This document shows positions 35,307 to 50,300 of a stretch of 64,000 bases of DNA, piece after piece (position 1 is the stretch's first letter; every line of letters begins with the position of its first letter). The notes below the pieces were generated by a model, which had not been told where the DNA came from, made no database searches, and was given only the letters and a program-made list of their open reading frames with translations. The DNA comes from Mesocentrotus franciscanus (taxonomy: Eukaryota > Echinodermata > Echinoidea > Camarodonta > Strongylocentrotidae). The translations under genes were made by a program, and so were the position numbers. The stretch covers positions 9,418,592 to 9,482,591 of the forward strand of contig CP137666.1 in assembly GCA_037976565.1 (NCBI GenBank), written 5' to 3'.

Positions 35307-38300
35307 ATGGGTGATCTGCAAGACGTTTGCTCCAGACGTTTTGTCAAAGATAAGTACTAAGGTTAGGGTTACAAGTACGTTTCATGTCAGGTTTAGGGTT
35401 AGGGTTAGGTGTTTCGTCCGGAGTTGAAGGAAGTTTTTTGTAACTTGTTTAGTGTAGGAAATTGGAACAATTATCGCATAGCATGGGCTGCACAAACGTA
35501 CTGAAGAAAAGTCAATATTTCTACGTCGTCCAAACTCTGATTAAGATGGAAAAAAATATTTGTGAGGGCTATGCATGTACTTTTAAGTCAACCTATAATG
35601 TTTAGCTATTCCAAACAAAACTGCCCATCACTTCTTTTTGGCAAAATATTTGGCGTACATTGCAAATATACATGCCTACTAGAAAAAAAAAAAATTGTTT
35701 CTTTGAATTCAGTGATTGCATGAAATGAAGTGATATGGAACAATACATTTTGAAAAGCTGCAAACTTTGTGTTCATGAATTTCTTACTGTGGCATTGAAG
35801 ATTGAGATGTTAAAAAATTTATATATAAGACATCTTTGAAGTGCTGAAAAAAACTCATCCCTTACAATGTATACTATATGCATATATATATATATACAAA
35901 AATTGATAACAAATCCTTTTTCTCTGATTCGCAAAGGTGTCACTTTAAAAAAAATGGCACATTTACATGTCAATTAAGTTATTTCTAAAGAAAGGACAAA
36001 TTTCTATTTTGGTAACATTATTTTTTCTTCAAAAGTGCCTTGTCCTGAGAACTCCTTCAACAAACATTCCACTTTCCAAATGTAGAAACTTCAAGCAGTC
36101 TTTGCAGTTGTCATGGCAACACAATGTACGTAATGTCTTTGTCTTGCACTGTGGTGCAAACAGAGGAAATTAGTCTGGATATTATAATTACATCTGAAGA
36201 CAAGAGGAAAGCCGTATAAAAACATTAAATGACAGAGCTACCCTGGACACGTTCTTGTTGTTGGATAATTCAATTGCTGAAGAATATTATTATGCAGTTG
36301 GCACCATAATGTGTAAATTTTGCCAATAAATAAAGAAGGATAAAAAAAATCATCCATTGTTTGTAGGTCAAAGTATACACACTGCAATATATGCATACCT
36401 GTAGGCCTACATGTATAATGTACATGTAGAGCCCTATACATGTGTATGTGTGAGTACATGTAGGTCATACTACATGTAGTCTGGCTTCCCCTTGATTTTG
36501 TTTTCTTACAATGTACAATGCATGTGAACCTACAGATCCATCAATTATGAAGGGCTTCTTACCTATTTTTTTTTTGAGGGGGGAGGGGGGAATCGGGGTT
36601 CAGAGGGAATTCTTTGGGGTATGAGTTGTGCATTGCTCTGAGACCTGTTTACATTTCAAGTCAGAGAAAACTTTTTTGTTGTTTGTAAATAATGATTTGT
36701 GATTTTGTCAATGCAATGTAATAAATAATGGAGAAAATGAAGATTTTCAAATGATAAAAAAAAGACACCTAGACCCCATTCTCACTCACTTCCTAGACCA
36801 ATCAACTGGATCACACTCACGTTTATGTTCACACTCACGAGCTAGACCGCTCCTGTTGTTGTGGTAGCAAAGGTTAGCAGGTAAAATGTTTTGCGAGGAA
36901 TTAATTGAAAACCAAATATAATGCCTCATCTTCTGCTATATTTAGTTATTTTTTATCATTCTATAATTTTTTCTTTCTGTCCTTCTCATGATATTCTTTT
37001 GTTTTCCTTTTAACATTTTCTTTTTCTGTTTTTCTTATGTTATTCTTTATTTTTCCATCTTTCATCTTCTTTTCTATCTTTGAATTTTCTATTATTTATC
37101 ATTTTCTCTTTCTGATTTCCTAAGTTATTCTTTGTTTCTTCCTACTATCACGTTTTCTAATGTTATTCTTTGTTTTATCATTCTATCATTTTTCTTCTTA
37201 CCATTCCTTATGTTATTCTTTGTTTTTCCTTCTATCACCTCCTCTTATGTTATTCTTTGTTTTTCCATCTTTCATCTTCTCCTTTATCTTTCTATTATCT
37301 ATTATCTATTCTATATCATTTTCTCTTTCTGTCTTTCCTTATGTTATTCTTTGTTTTTTCTTTCATCATCTCTTATGTTATTGTTTATTGTTATCATTCT
37401 ATCATTTTTTTCTTTCTATCTTTCCTCATGTTATTCTTTGTTTCTTCCTTCTATCACCTTTTCTTATGTAATTCTTTGTTTTTAGCATTCTACCATTTTC
37501 TTTCTACCATTCCTTATGTTATTCTTCATTTCTTCCTTCTATCACCTTCTCTTATGTTATTTTTTATTTTTCTATCTTTCATCTTCTCCTTTATCTTTCT
37601 ATTATCTATTATCTATTCTTTATCATTTTCTCTTTCTGTCTTTCCTTATGTTATTCTTTGTTTTTTCTTTCATCATCTCTTATGTTATTCTTTGTATTAT
37701 CATTCTATCACTTTCTCTTTCCATCATCCATATGTTATTCTTTGTTTCTTTCTTCTATCACCTCCTCTTATGTTATTCTTTGTTTTTATCATGATATCAC
37801 TTTCTCTTTGTCTTTCCTTATGTTATTCTTCATTTCTTCCTTCTATCACCTTCTCTTATGTTATTCTTTGTTTTTATCATTCTATCAGTTTCTCTCTATC
37901 TTTCCTTATATTATTCTGTTTTTATTCTTGTACTGTAATCTCTTTCTCTCTTTCATTACTATCCCGCCAAAACACACTCACTTCCGGTTGAAGATCGCTT
38001 CCTGGCACGGTTTATGTACACACTGCACGCTAAATCGGTCTGGGGCGATCTAGGAAGCCAACCAGTCCAGAAGACCACATCGCGAAGTGAGCTTGTGGAT
38101 TGGTCCAAAAGATCGCTTCCTGGACCACTTGTCTGTTCACACTCACAGTTAGACTGATCTAGACTGGATCGGTCCAGGAAGTGAGTGAGAACGGGGTCCT
38201 AGACAATGATTTCTCTTTTCATATTCATGATTTCTCATGACATGTTTCATATGTGTGTATACAATGTAAATCAATTAAATACTCTCCAATTTCTTGTCTT

Positions 38301-41300
38301 TTTAATAGGATTACATATCCTCTGTTCTGAGCCAGAAGGGCATGAACTCTGTGATAATGTATACCCGGCATACATAATGTAGGTTGACGCCCTTTTGGCA
38401 CCAAACAGACAATATCTACTTGAAAGAGATTGTTTGAAATAATATCATATAAAATGAACAAGATCAATTCAAGTACTTGTCTGAATCACAAAAATTCTCG
38501 TAGTCATGTGGAGTTATTGGAAGTTACGATGTATTTTAAATGTTGATTGTAATCTCTATATGGTACCATGGGTTGTGACTTCGCAGGTAATATACATGTA
38601 CATGTACACTGTATGTTAGACACTGCATCTGACATTTCTGATCTATTCTTGGCTAAATTGAGGAAACGCATTCATAATTCTGTCACAAGCAATAATCTTG
38701 CAGGCATTACCACAGACCCATATGAATGAGTGCACCTATCGTGGATGGTTAGTGAGTGCATCTATACTCGCTGGTGCTGAAAACATATGGCTAGCAATTA
38801 CATGTACTGTACTACATGTACAGTTGACAGCTAAATTATTCATACCCTTACCAAGTTTTGTAATTTTTTAAGTATATCGTCGCACGGGTGGCAGAAGGGC
38901 GTTAGCGCGCGAGCGACTCGAAAACTACTTTCCGAATTATTCGCATTTAAAGATTTGTTTTATGTTTAAACTGCTTTCTGTCCCGAAAATTGGTTTAAAC
39001 TTAAAAGACTAATTGAAATGTTATAGTAGAACACGGTCACAATTTGTTTTCAGAAATAAGTCAGTTATATAAAAGTTTGAGGCGATTTAGTGCTAATGCC
39101 AATTTTTGACCTGAAATTCGAGCTATTGCCCTTCTGCCACCCGTGCGTCGATATGTGAAAAATTGATTTGTCCTGATTTATGTTTCTTGAGAATGTGACA
39201 TATTTTTTATATTAAAGCTTTCATCTAAAAGTATTCAACAGAGGCCCCAATTCAAGCAGTCCAACTTTCATTCTTGAGTTAAGAAAAACACAAAAAACAT
39301 CAAATTTAGAAGGATATGAATAATTTAGTTGTTAACTGTATGTTTCATTTTAGTTTGATTATACAACATGACAACTACCAGGAAAATGGGTAGATTCATT
39401 ATTGTTGGAAATGGTAGCAGGAGAGTCAAATTTCCCAAAATGCCCCGGAAATATAATATTGGGACCCCACCCCATAGTATCTAAGTATGGGACAGGGGAT
39501 GGGAGTTTCCTTTTTTTCTTCCTCTTTTCTCCCTTTTTGTTCATTTACCCAATTTTCCTTTTTTCTTTCCTCATAAGGACAGGGAGGACCGGGGTGGGGT
39601 TTTGGCCACATTGATCTGCCGATACACGTACATTGTAGATCAGACTTCCAATGCATGTGGGTCCGACACAAAACATCTCCCTAAATATATAAGCAGAGTG
39701 AGATTTTCAAATATGGTAATTAACTACTTATTATCTTGAAAGTAAACAGAAAACTGACAATTAAAAAAAAAGTGTAACTGGCTGTTTAAATGTTTTCACA
39801 AATGTAATTCTATACACCTTTTAGTGAGGTGATGACTGTGCACATCACAAAAAGAATATCTCCTTCATATGAAATTAACAAGATTAAGAGATAGAAACAT
39901 CAAGTAGATGGAGCACTGAGATGAGCAGATTCTCAAGAAAAGAAAAGGTGATAGCTAGGCTGTCCTTTTGAATTGGCTTATACTATCAAAGTCTTTAATA
40001 AAATAAAATTTCTGATGTACATGACATGATCTGTACAGTAGCCATATGTAAAAAATGTACACATGATTTACTTAATGCAGCATTAAATAAAACTTGAGCA
40101 GTAAACTATATCAAAAGTGTACCTGAACTTGACCCTACAACAATCTCTCAGCTATTATTTTGGGAACTGCACTCCCTCATTTTATGGGTACCAGTATATT
40201 CCTTTTCCTGTTAGTGACTTTCACAAATCCCCAAGTTCCTGAGCTTGTGAACTTGTGAGCTTACCGTTTCCTTGTTAAGTCGACACTGATGCATGGAAGT
40301 CCCATGGGCAGGTGGGCAGTGGTCACCTTCGGTCCTTCCCTTAGCTGAACATTCCGCCTGCCTTCCTTCCAGGATAAGAAGGGTCAGGTCAGCACAGAGC
40401 TGGGCGGGTAGCCACTCCCATTCCGCCCCTTCGTCCAGAGGGACGTCTCCTCTACTCGCCCCCTTGGTCATGTAATCTGCAGAAATGAGATTTAGAAAAG
40501 AGTTTTGTGAATGGTAACAACTCAATAAGGTATAAATCCTGCTATAAAGTATTGGCATACATATCTTCTGTTTGGAGTAAGAAGGGCATTGACGCATACT
40601 TTAACACACATTTTATGGTTAACGCCCTTCTGGCTCTGAACAGACACTATATCCATTCATAATATTCGCTTCAGAAAAAAAATGTATATGTCTCATCAAA
40701 TGATCAGATATTTTGTCAAGTAAATGTAGGTTTACATATAAAAGCTGTTGTCCATAGGAAAAACTACATGAGTGAAAGATAACAATAAATCAAAAGTGTT
40801 CATCTAGGATGAATGAATGGATGAAAACACGACAAACGAAACCAAGTGATTGGCTCATAAATTGTCCAGCACATACATGTAAATGCACTGAATACACAAA
40901 TGTCAACAGTTTATATCGTCAATCATTTCATATTACAATTAAATATGAATTACTGCAATATGGTCTCCCTCTGCGATTGAACAAGCTTCATCTTCTCATG
41001 ATGGAGACAAGCAAATAGTATGAAAGTAATTTTTTACAGCTCTCCCTTGTTAGTGTGTGATTAATTGTTTAATCATTGATATTTACAAGCGAATCAATCT
41101 ACTTTCTACACGTGGAATTAGTTTTATTTCCTCTTACCCGGTATATCATTATTAAATTAAACTCAGACAGGTGTTCTAAGTAAAGAAAGAGATCACATGC
41201 TTTACACCACTACAGACTTCAAAGTGATGATTTGGCAGTGTCTCAAACTCTTTTATATAGTACTATACTCAATGTATAGGCCTACATACACCTGTATAAT

Positions 41301-44300
41301 GTACAAGTATAGGTACAAAGAAATACTCAAACATGTTCATTGCATAAATGGAAAAAGATATGAAGCAAAGAATTCTTGGGAAAATTTCTAGAACTACAAT
41401 ACATGTACATGTAAGTACCTCAGTGGAGATAGAAAATATAATATTGGATAGATCTACCGGTCATGAGTAAGTACAGCATGACATAAGATAATATTCAGCA
41501 CCCCTACAAGTAGTGATCATAGTATTATCCCTATTTTGTTGAAGATTTTCATATAGGACTTATATGCATAGCCTACAGACTGAAATATTTCAATCTAGAC
41601 CCCCTTGCAAAAAGGTTAGTGTGGAGCAATATATAGCAATATGGAAATCTATAGAAGAGAAGGAATCTAGTTGATGCATTACAGCCAAACTTGCATAGAA
41701 AGACCACCTATCTAGACTATTTCCTGAATAGCATTTCTTATTGAAATCTCTATTAAAAAGAAAATGCACAGGAACAGCATCCAGCAGTACAGTCTTTCTT
41801 ACATGCATTTCCCTTGAGTGGTCTTTATATACAGGTTTGCTGCTCATTAATTACAAGAAGGTAAATAGAACTCATGGGGGTAGTGACACAAAGGTGAGTA
41901 AATCACAAGGAAACAAGCTGATCTGCTGGTCCAAGTAATTGGGTGGTGGGAAGGAAGTTGGTTTTGAGGTAGAGAAAGAACAGGAAATATCACATTGTCT
42001 TTTCAAAAGGACTCAGGAGGAAATATTTAGGTAACTTACATTTTATGTAACACCCTGTCCCTAAACATCTTGGTGAAGTGATTTCTTGTATGATTATTCA
42101 GGTTTTTGAAATTTATGCTCCAAGAGAGGTAGAAAACACCATGAATATATACCGGGTAAATGAATATTTTGCTTTTGTACAATGCACATTTGCATTAAAT
42201 CTTGATGTCCATAAACATTATGCAAATATTGTATACATGTACCCAGTATGTATATGTAGGCCTATGGATAAACTGTTTTAGTATGTCATGCCCAAATCAC
42301 TGCTGTTATAAACTTGTAAATTTCAGTATCCTTCAAACATGTTTGTCTCTTACTGCTACACATATGTATTCATCACACTACTTGTATGGTAACGAGCAGA
42401 CATTGAACTAACACATGGTAGAACTAACACGTACAGTATGTACAGTTGTAAAGTCCATCAATTTATTGAGACATGTAAAAGGCTTTGTGTATCCCTACAC
42501 AGAATCGTGATGCAAAATTATGGAGCTTGATCAAACTCATATTTAACTAATAACTGTTTGCATTCCAGTGTACATTTACATGTACTTGAAGTAAACCACA
42601 GTCTTACTTGGAAGAAATTTCAAGAATGAAAGAAAAACACTTCATGTACTTGATATGTATTAACATGCAAATTGAAAAAAAAAACCCTGAACATGTTCTT
42701 CTTCTGTATTAAGGTAATGGAACATTTAAAACTATGTACACTGTATATATAAATGTACATAATGTAAGAGAAAATGTGATGTATGACATGGAAATGGAGA
42801 TTCATTTCTCTGGGCGCTGGCTTGTTGAACCTTTATTCAAAATCTCTCCTTACTTTTTTGTTGTGTGTACAGTACGTGTGTGGGAGTGGGGGAGGGGTAT
42901 GCGAATACGAAAAAAATGAGTTCATTACTGGAAATAGCACAATCCTCTGGCGAATGTGAGGTTGGGAAAATCAATATACAGGTTCCACACAGGAAACACA
43001 AGATCATCCCCTACTCTCTTTACAGCTACATCAGCTTATAAATAGCTCAGATAAAAATAAATCCAACTTTCAGATGAAAAAATAAAAAAATAAAAAAAAC
43101 CCTTCCTGGTTCCTTCTCTCACAGGGAATCAATGTAAGCTTGGACAAATAGAATTAATTAAAGAGGCACCACACACAAAAAAAGGCAAATGCTATCTTCA
43201 TGACTACCAGGACTAGTCTATTATTTATTAAATCATTAATTAACAAAAAACAAAAACATGAACATTTCAAACTTCATGATTTTAATATGCAGATTCTATT
43301 GATTCTTTGGACCCGATACCACAAATCTAATGCAGGATCACTCTGTGTACAAGTAGATCACTGTACCTTTGGTAAATGATATGCATGTCATGAAAAATAT
43401 GGTAGTATTAGTAAGACATGTGAGAAATAATTTTGTATGAAATGTAGATAAGATGAAATCACTGAGAAAGAATATAATATTAGTTTACCTACAAACAATG
43501 AGCAAAAAGGATTGGTTGGGCACAATAGCATATACATGTACATGTAGCACAGCAAAAAAACAAAAAAAAAATAAAATCAAATAATTTTAAACAGTTCAGC
43601 ATTGTAAGCAAATTAACTCACATGTACATGAACCCTCCACATCGATGCCAGTCATTTCAATAGCAATATGTTTCAACTGCATAAAAACAGCACAACTTGA
43701 TGAAAATGGTTTGTCAAACATCAAACCAACAGGTTTTCAATCATGAATAGAGGCATTTTCAGGTCTCAACTTCACAGGAAGTGGCCACTTTTGATCTAAT
43801 TTAGGCACAGAATGGCACAATTTTGCTGAGCAGAAGTACTGCTCTGAGCTGAGCTCGAAGCTGTGCAGTGTGTTTCTGTGGTAAATACATTATTCATTAA
43901 CTTTCCCAGGGAGCTGCCCACATTACATGCATATTCATGAAATTTCAAGGCACTACCCATTTGAGGGCTTGACAACATGGGCATGGGAGCATTCAAGCCT
44001 TTTGATTGGACAAAGGTTCCCCTGCTTTGCATATGACCCTGTAACCTTGCTGATCAGCTGTCTACACACATGGGGTGGTATTCTCATAAGTTAAGCCGGG
44101 ACTAAGTCCAGACTAAACAAGAATTTTAGTTCACACTTCTATGGAATGCTAGTTTTTATCTTCCTCCTTCAATATTCATGACAAAGATAATCCACCAAAG
44201 ACTTTATTAAAAATCGGTTCATACTCATATTATCTTTTTCTTCCCATTTCATTGCAAAATTATTTTTTTGGACACTTTTCATTGCAGGATTAAAATAATC

Positions 44301-47300
44301 TGTACAGGGAAAATGAGTTGGCAACAGGCACTCCATAAAAGTGTGAACTAGTTAAGCCAGGCTTAACTTAGTTCGCGCTATCGGAATACCACCCATGCTG
44401 TTCTGTGTGTATATTTGTATGGTGTAGCTGGGTATCACTATCAGTGTGTTTTTGTAATAAGAGTAAAGTGCTCATCCCTGCATAGCAATAGTTGCTGAAC
44501 ATACAATAAGTGCTGCCACTGCCACATATGCAATAATGATCAATAATATGATGTAATACCTTAGCATATATAAATTGGACTATCTATATCAACTCTAGTA
44601 GACCACAGACCTATACATACAGATTTCAGATTGAAAAAAAACCACAAAACAAAACAGAAAGGACATTGCATGTGCATGTATTATGTAGGAAGCTGTGTAC
44701 AGTATGTGTTACTACATGTAGTTACCTCTGCCTACATACATGGCCACATACATGTTGCTCCAACCCATGTACATGTACATGAACAAACGTTCATTGATTC
44801 ATGTAAATAATTGTAATTCCTTGGCCATTAAAATTAGGCTAAACACAACTAAATGTACTTGTAATATACATTTAGACCTCTGAAATACACTTTACGAAAA
44901 CATAATAAGTAATGCCTTTTCATTGGAAAAGCCATGAAGGCCTACATGTAGCAAGTTTTTACATCGATATAAAGAGATACATATTTAAATGCCATTAGAT
45001 AGATCACTACAAAACAAAATAAAAGAAGGATAGATCTTTCTTTAAAAAACTACACTGTCTGAATTCTTTTTTTTTAATTTTTAAATATTTTTTTTACTAA
45101 TAATGAGAATGAGAAAGAGGAATCTTTGACACAATAAAAGTCGATAGCATTTCCTACAATAAATATGTGTTTCATACACGCTTTAATATGACTATGAGTC
45201 TACTAAAATGGAATGTACAATGTATGCTGCCCTTTCCATTGTTTGAATAGGTCATCCATTGCTTTGTAATGTCAGTTTTAATCTAATAGATCAGACACAG
45301 CTTATACTGGGCTAATCGTAAATAGGGCATTAAAAACATATCTCAGTCCCAAGAATTCATTGACTCCTGTAACATAGAATAACCATGTTTCATAGTGAAA
45401 ACTCTTGAAACAATCTGTTATTTTTCTATGGCTGAGTGGCTATAGCCCATTAGACGGCAGGCCCACTAGACCAACAGCCCATGAGACCGGCAATGTCAGT
45501 CTAGAGAACCTACTGAGAAGGCCTACGATGACAGATCAAGAGACTGCCATATCGGTCTCATGGACATTCTGACAACTTTTATGAGTGATCACAATTGACT
45601 GACATTGTCGGTCTCATGGGCTGTAGCAAGAGATGTTCCAGTTGCAGTTGAGGCAACAAAAAATGTTTCATGTACATATATCATTATACACGTATCAATA
45701 CCATCAGCATACTTGTACATATTACACATGCAATCAAATCATTCACACACACCATTAATTCTAAACAGCATCTTGTCTAAATAAATGTAAATAATGAAAG
45801 TGTATGACATGCACATCTAAATGTACATCTATACCCTAACTCTTGCATGTTCTGCATTTCATTTTGGTAAGAAGCTACCACTTTTTAGCCCAACCATACA
45901 TGTTGAATGCATTGTGACAAATAATAAACACTGCTGAGCATCTGTGGCTGTTCAAAGGGCTGTAAAGTACTGTGAGTTTTGTGAAAATACAACTGCATCT
46001 TCCATTTCTACATGTACATGTACCTAAAGAAACTGAAATATAACACAGTCACAGGTTTCTTTCCCATCAAAACACTTGCAGGCCTCCACTTCATGATACG
46101 TTTTGGTTCTGTGATAAGTTTGTACTCTGGTTTGACCATGCATATCAGCACACTCTGTGTGGTTGACTGTAAATAAAAAACTTTGTTTACCTCTAGACGG
46201 GATAACAAGTCTTTGGAATGGCCTTCCATACAAACCCAGGGTAGTCTACAGGCACAGACTCTATTTTAATACTCAACAACATTCCACATAGCCTTGAGCC
46301 CAGTCTAACTTTGTCATCTCTGGCTGTGTCAATAGCAGCTATAGTACAGGGCCTAATTGGAGAGCAGTGGACCATGAAGTCTTCATAGTCTCACAATTCA
46401 GACATTGTTACACATTATATTACGACCAATAGGGGTTTGTCACCTTGTGCCTGCAAACTTAGTCCTGAGTGCGGTCACCAGACCCACAGTCCCAATCTAT
46501 GAAGGTCACCTACACATCTGTAGTGTCTGTTTCTCCACTTGTTTATTGATCTATCATATCAATAAATGAATATTCATGAGGATACACCTTTCTGGACAAA
46601 CACAACACCCAGTTGCTTAGATTTACCTTTGTTTTGCTGGAGATAAGTAGAGCACTAAGTAAATGGCCAGCTTTTGAGGTGATCGACTTACAAGTTAATA
46701 TACATGTACTGGTACATAAAAGCAAAACATGCACATGGAAATTTACCTTCACATTTTAATCTCCTGTCCCTGTTAAAATTTATCCCAATTTAGGAATAAC
46801 AATGTACCAGTATGTGATGTATACAAGGACATGTACACAAACTGATGTCTGCATCCGTAGTTTGTGGCTTGTGGATTATTTTGGATTTCCTAGACATATT
46901 TTTGTTTACAGTACAGTGTAAACAGGTAGTACAGTGTAGACAAAAATATGTGGGCGTGGTGAGCGATATAGTGGATAGTTAGGGTAATCTCATCTAAAAA
47001 ACAGCTCTGGTAAAACAAATGAATACTGGTACATAAAACTGCCAGAAGGCAATCTCATCTTCATATGGCAAATCAAGAAAAAGCTCTTGCAAACAGAAAT
47101 GTAATCATTTTCTACTGGGGCTTCTAGCTACCAAGGAGATATCTCCTTGCTTCTACATGTATATTAGGTGTAGAATTTAATCTGTGTTGCTGTGCCCGAC
47201 AGTCTACTGCCATGGATAGATGAAGCGTGACATGCAACCCATGGGGGAAGGGGGAATCAATATGAATGAAGGATAAATAAAGGACATAGGTCATAACCAT

Positions 47301-50300
47301 TCCTAATCCAAGGACATTTGTATTATGTGGTACGTAAAGAAGGGCCGGAGTATTCAAGGGATATACAGTGACTACATGTATATACAGAAGAGTAAAGGTA
47401 AAATGTTGTTTATATTGACAGATATGAGGCTATTATTGATCTCAAAGAATGGTAAGAGGAAAATTCAAAGGCAAAAAGGAAAAAAAAAGGAAAGAATCAT
47501 CGTAAAGCGAAAGGAGCATATAATTATAAATATGATTCTGTGAATGAGTTTTGTATAAATTGTCCTTTAATCGGAAAAGGCCATTATATTTCATTTCGTT
47601 ATTCCAGCTTCCTTATAAAGAATCATTGTAAAGCGAAAGGATCATATAAATATGATTCTGTGAATGAGTTTTGTATAAATTGTCCTTTAATCTGAACAGG
47701 CCATTTTATTTCATTTTGTTACTCCAGCTACGTTATTAAGAATAATTCTAAAGCGAAACGAGCATATCAATGTGTTTCTGCGGATGAGTTTTGTATAAAT
47801 TGTCCTTTCTTCTGAACAAGCCATAAAATTTCAATCTGTTATTGCAGCTTAGACCACTATGGACAGGGTGTGGTTTGTACCTGTGTGTCCATTTGTGTTA
47901 TTTTCCCCCTAACCGCACAGCACAAGAAAGAGAAGTTATTCAAATACGACACTTTATACTCACAATGAGTCACCTGAACCTGTCAAATGTGTACAATATT
48001 TGTCAACATCACATATTAGGCTACATTAAAAAGGCCCATCTACACACGGATATATACATACTTATGTAACATTTCTAGAAATGTCAATAATAAATATTAA
48101 AAAAATATTGCAGGAAATATAACAGAGAGGGGATACAGAAAAAATATTAAGTAGATTCATGTAGCACTTAAATGAAATCAGTTTTTTACATTGCTGAAAA
48201 AGTGTCCTGTTTGGTTTCCACGCATTTTAGGACAGATTTGTGCATTGTTTAAATACATTTTTATTTAATCTGAGAAAGATGAATACTATGATCTTGAACA
48301 CTTTTGTTGTTGCAAAGTATGCACAATACAAAAGAACTTCCTCTTTCCCATGCTAAAGAAATTATAATTTCAGTAATATACACAGTTCTTCTTGTTCCCA
48401 TACCTACATGTACAGTGTACATGTAATATGTACATTATCAAAAGCAAAAGCTTGTGAAAAAATTGACATTTCCTATGAAACTCTATTGTTGATGTGGTTG
48501 GATTTAAACAAAAATTAAGCCTACTACTGTATATTACATATCAAGGTAAGACTATTAGGAATATTTTTCAGCACATGTTTATTGTGGTTTTTCGACTTGT
48601 CATATGACAGAGAATTAAAGGGGGTGTAGCATGATGAGACTACGTGTCTTTCCCGTGGCCTGGTTCGGGGCCAATCGGGCATAATACGACTACGGACGAT
48701 GCGACCGCAGTATTCACGTGCGTGCAACATATGCGAAACTGAAGCATGAGGAGAACTTCGGTCTGTTTCGCGAACGCTATCGCGCGCTGACCATGTAGAG
48801 ATTAAGTCACTGACTACCGTTAATCAAGCCCATTTGTTACGTGCAGTTGTCCAAAAGAAGTCCTAGATGGCATTAACCATTATTTGCCATGCTACACCCC
48901 CTTTAAAGGAACACAACTAGTTTTTATTGAAATGACTCACTGTCAAAACACGATTATAAAAGCAGAGATATACATGTACATGCATGTATGCATGACTCAC
49001 AAGTAAAATTCCTTCAGCAAGAATGGAAAGCACAGTGCACTGTATGTAAGCCTAAATCAAATCTTTTAGCAGACGTAATGGACACTGTTGCATTGATTTA
49101 GGTAGGTTCATTACCATGGAGCTAGATAAGATGAATTTAATACCACAGTCCATTTAAGTCAATGATCATGCAAGTAGGCCTACATGTACAGTGTAGCTAC
49201 TATGGCCATGCAGTCTATGGTGCCTCATATTATACCTATATACCTATATATAGCTATATTATATACTGTTATAAAAGAGATGGTTAATTGGCATATGTGC
49301 AGTTATTGCATTCAATGATAAAGTGGTTCAGATTGTTACAGATACACATGTTTTGGGTATAGGCATACAAACGTACACATTCATGTACATTATACACATT
49401 CATGTACGTGAAACTGGAGTGTTGTGTGTACATGGCCTGAGGGCCAGTAGGGTTTTAGATGATACTTGTACTTACATGCATACATGTACAATGCAATGCA
49501 GACTGCATTCAGCCACACACATAGCCTACAATGTACATACAGGTGTACATGTAGGACCAATAAGCCTTTTCGCAGTTGTTATTGCGCATGCGCGGGAATC
49601 GCCTGCCGACGAGTTTCTGGAGATAAACAATAGAGTGGCGACGACGGCTACGGTTCGTACTAATCATAAATTGACAAAACTTACACACAAAACGAGCGTG
49701 TTATCTCCGAATTCTGACAGTTTCTTGCAACAAACATCGATGTAAGTAGGTTTGAATTGTTCTTCTTCTAATATGAAATTCCAAAATAACATGTAACCAT
49801 TTTTAAAAAGGTGTTTTTACTCATTCAAGGTGAATTTTGTTTCGGGTTTTGGGTCAGAACATGACACAGAAGTGTACAGATGGGAATGTAATAAAAGATG
49901 TACAGCATAAACATTACTATGCTAACGCTAACTTTTGGCTGATTATTTATGGTACCAACTGTGACATTGATCCTATTGAGGACATATTTCATACAAGTCT
50001 TGTCATTTTCAACATATTCATGAGAGATATTGTTAATTGTATGATTATTTCTCCCTTCTTTTTACATTTCACTTTCAGGCATCTTCTGCTTAATATAATA
50101 AACCATGAAGCTATGTGCAGTTTGTTGGGTGCGGCAATGGGTCCTTCCAGCTGGAAAAGTGGAAGCAAGGATTTTGCAGCAAGCATCAGACTCGCTTTGG
50201 ATGGGGATGTTGCGATTTCTCACCCCCTTTCAGACTATTTCCAATTCCCACAGACAGGAAGGATGCAAAAGCTATAAAACGATGGAATAAATTTATGAAC

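Larger units (their letters stand above)
30494..40264 (-). other. atos intron 2
   Basis: 9.8 kb. Holds CA microsatellites (30623-30648, 35276-35304), a Harbinger-like MITE (32575-32970), act/aat triplets near 34080-34180, telomere-like ttagggttaggg at 35391-35410, a 1.4-kb Harbinger-like element filled by a TC-rich minisatellite (36772-38198), a hairpin repeat (38319-38413) and a foldback (38874-39154). No exon seen. Confidence 0.6.

Noticed and set aside
37132..38053. Overlapping frames of up to 273 codons rich in Leu, Phe, Tyr and Ser, resembling a membrane protein
   Set aside because: All frames of the TC-rich minisatellite stay open because of its composition; no conserved domain and the same peptide words recur in every frame.
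43796..44032. 78-codon minus-strand frame in atos intron 1
   Set aside because: No splice or domain support; probably chance.
47491..47850. CRISPR-like array
   Set aside because: Units are 120-126 bp with no short repeat/variable spacer pattern, in a eukaryotic intron.
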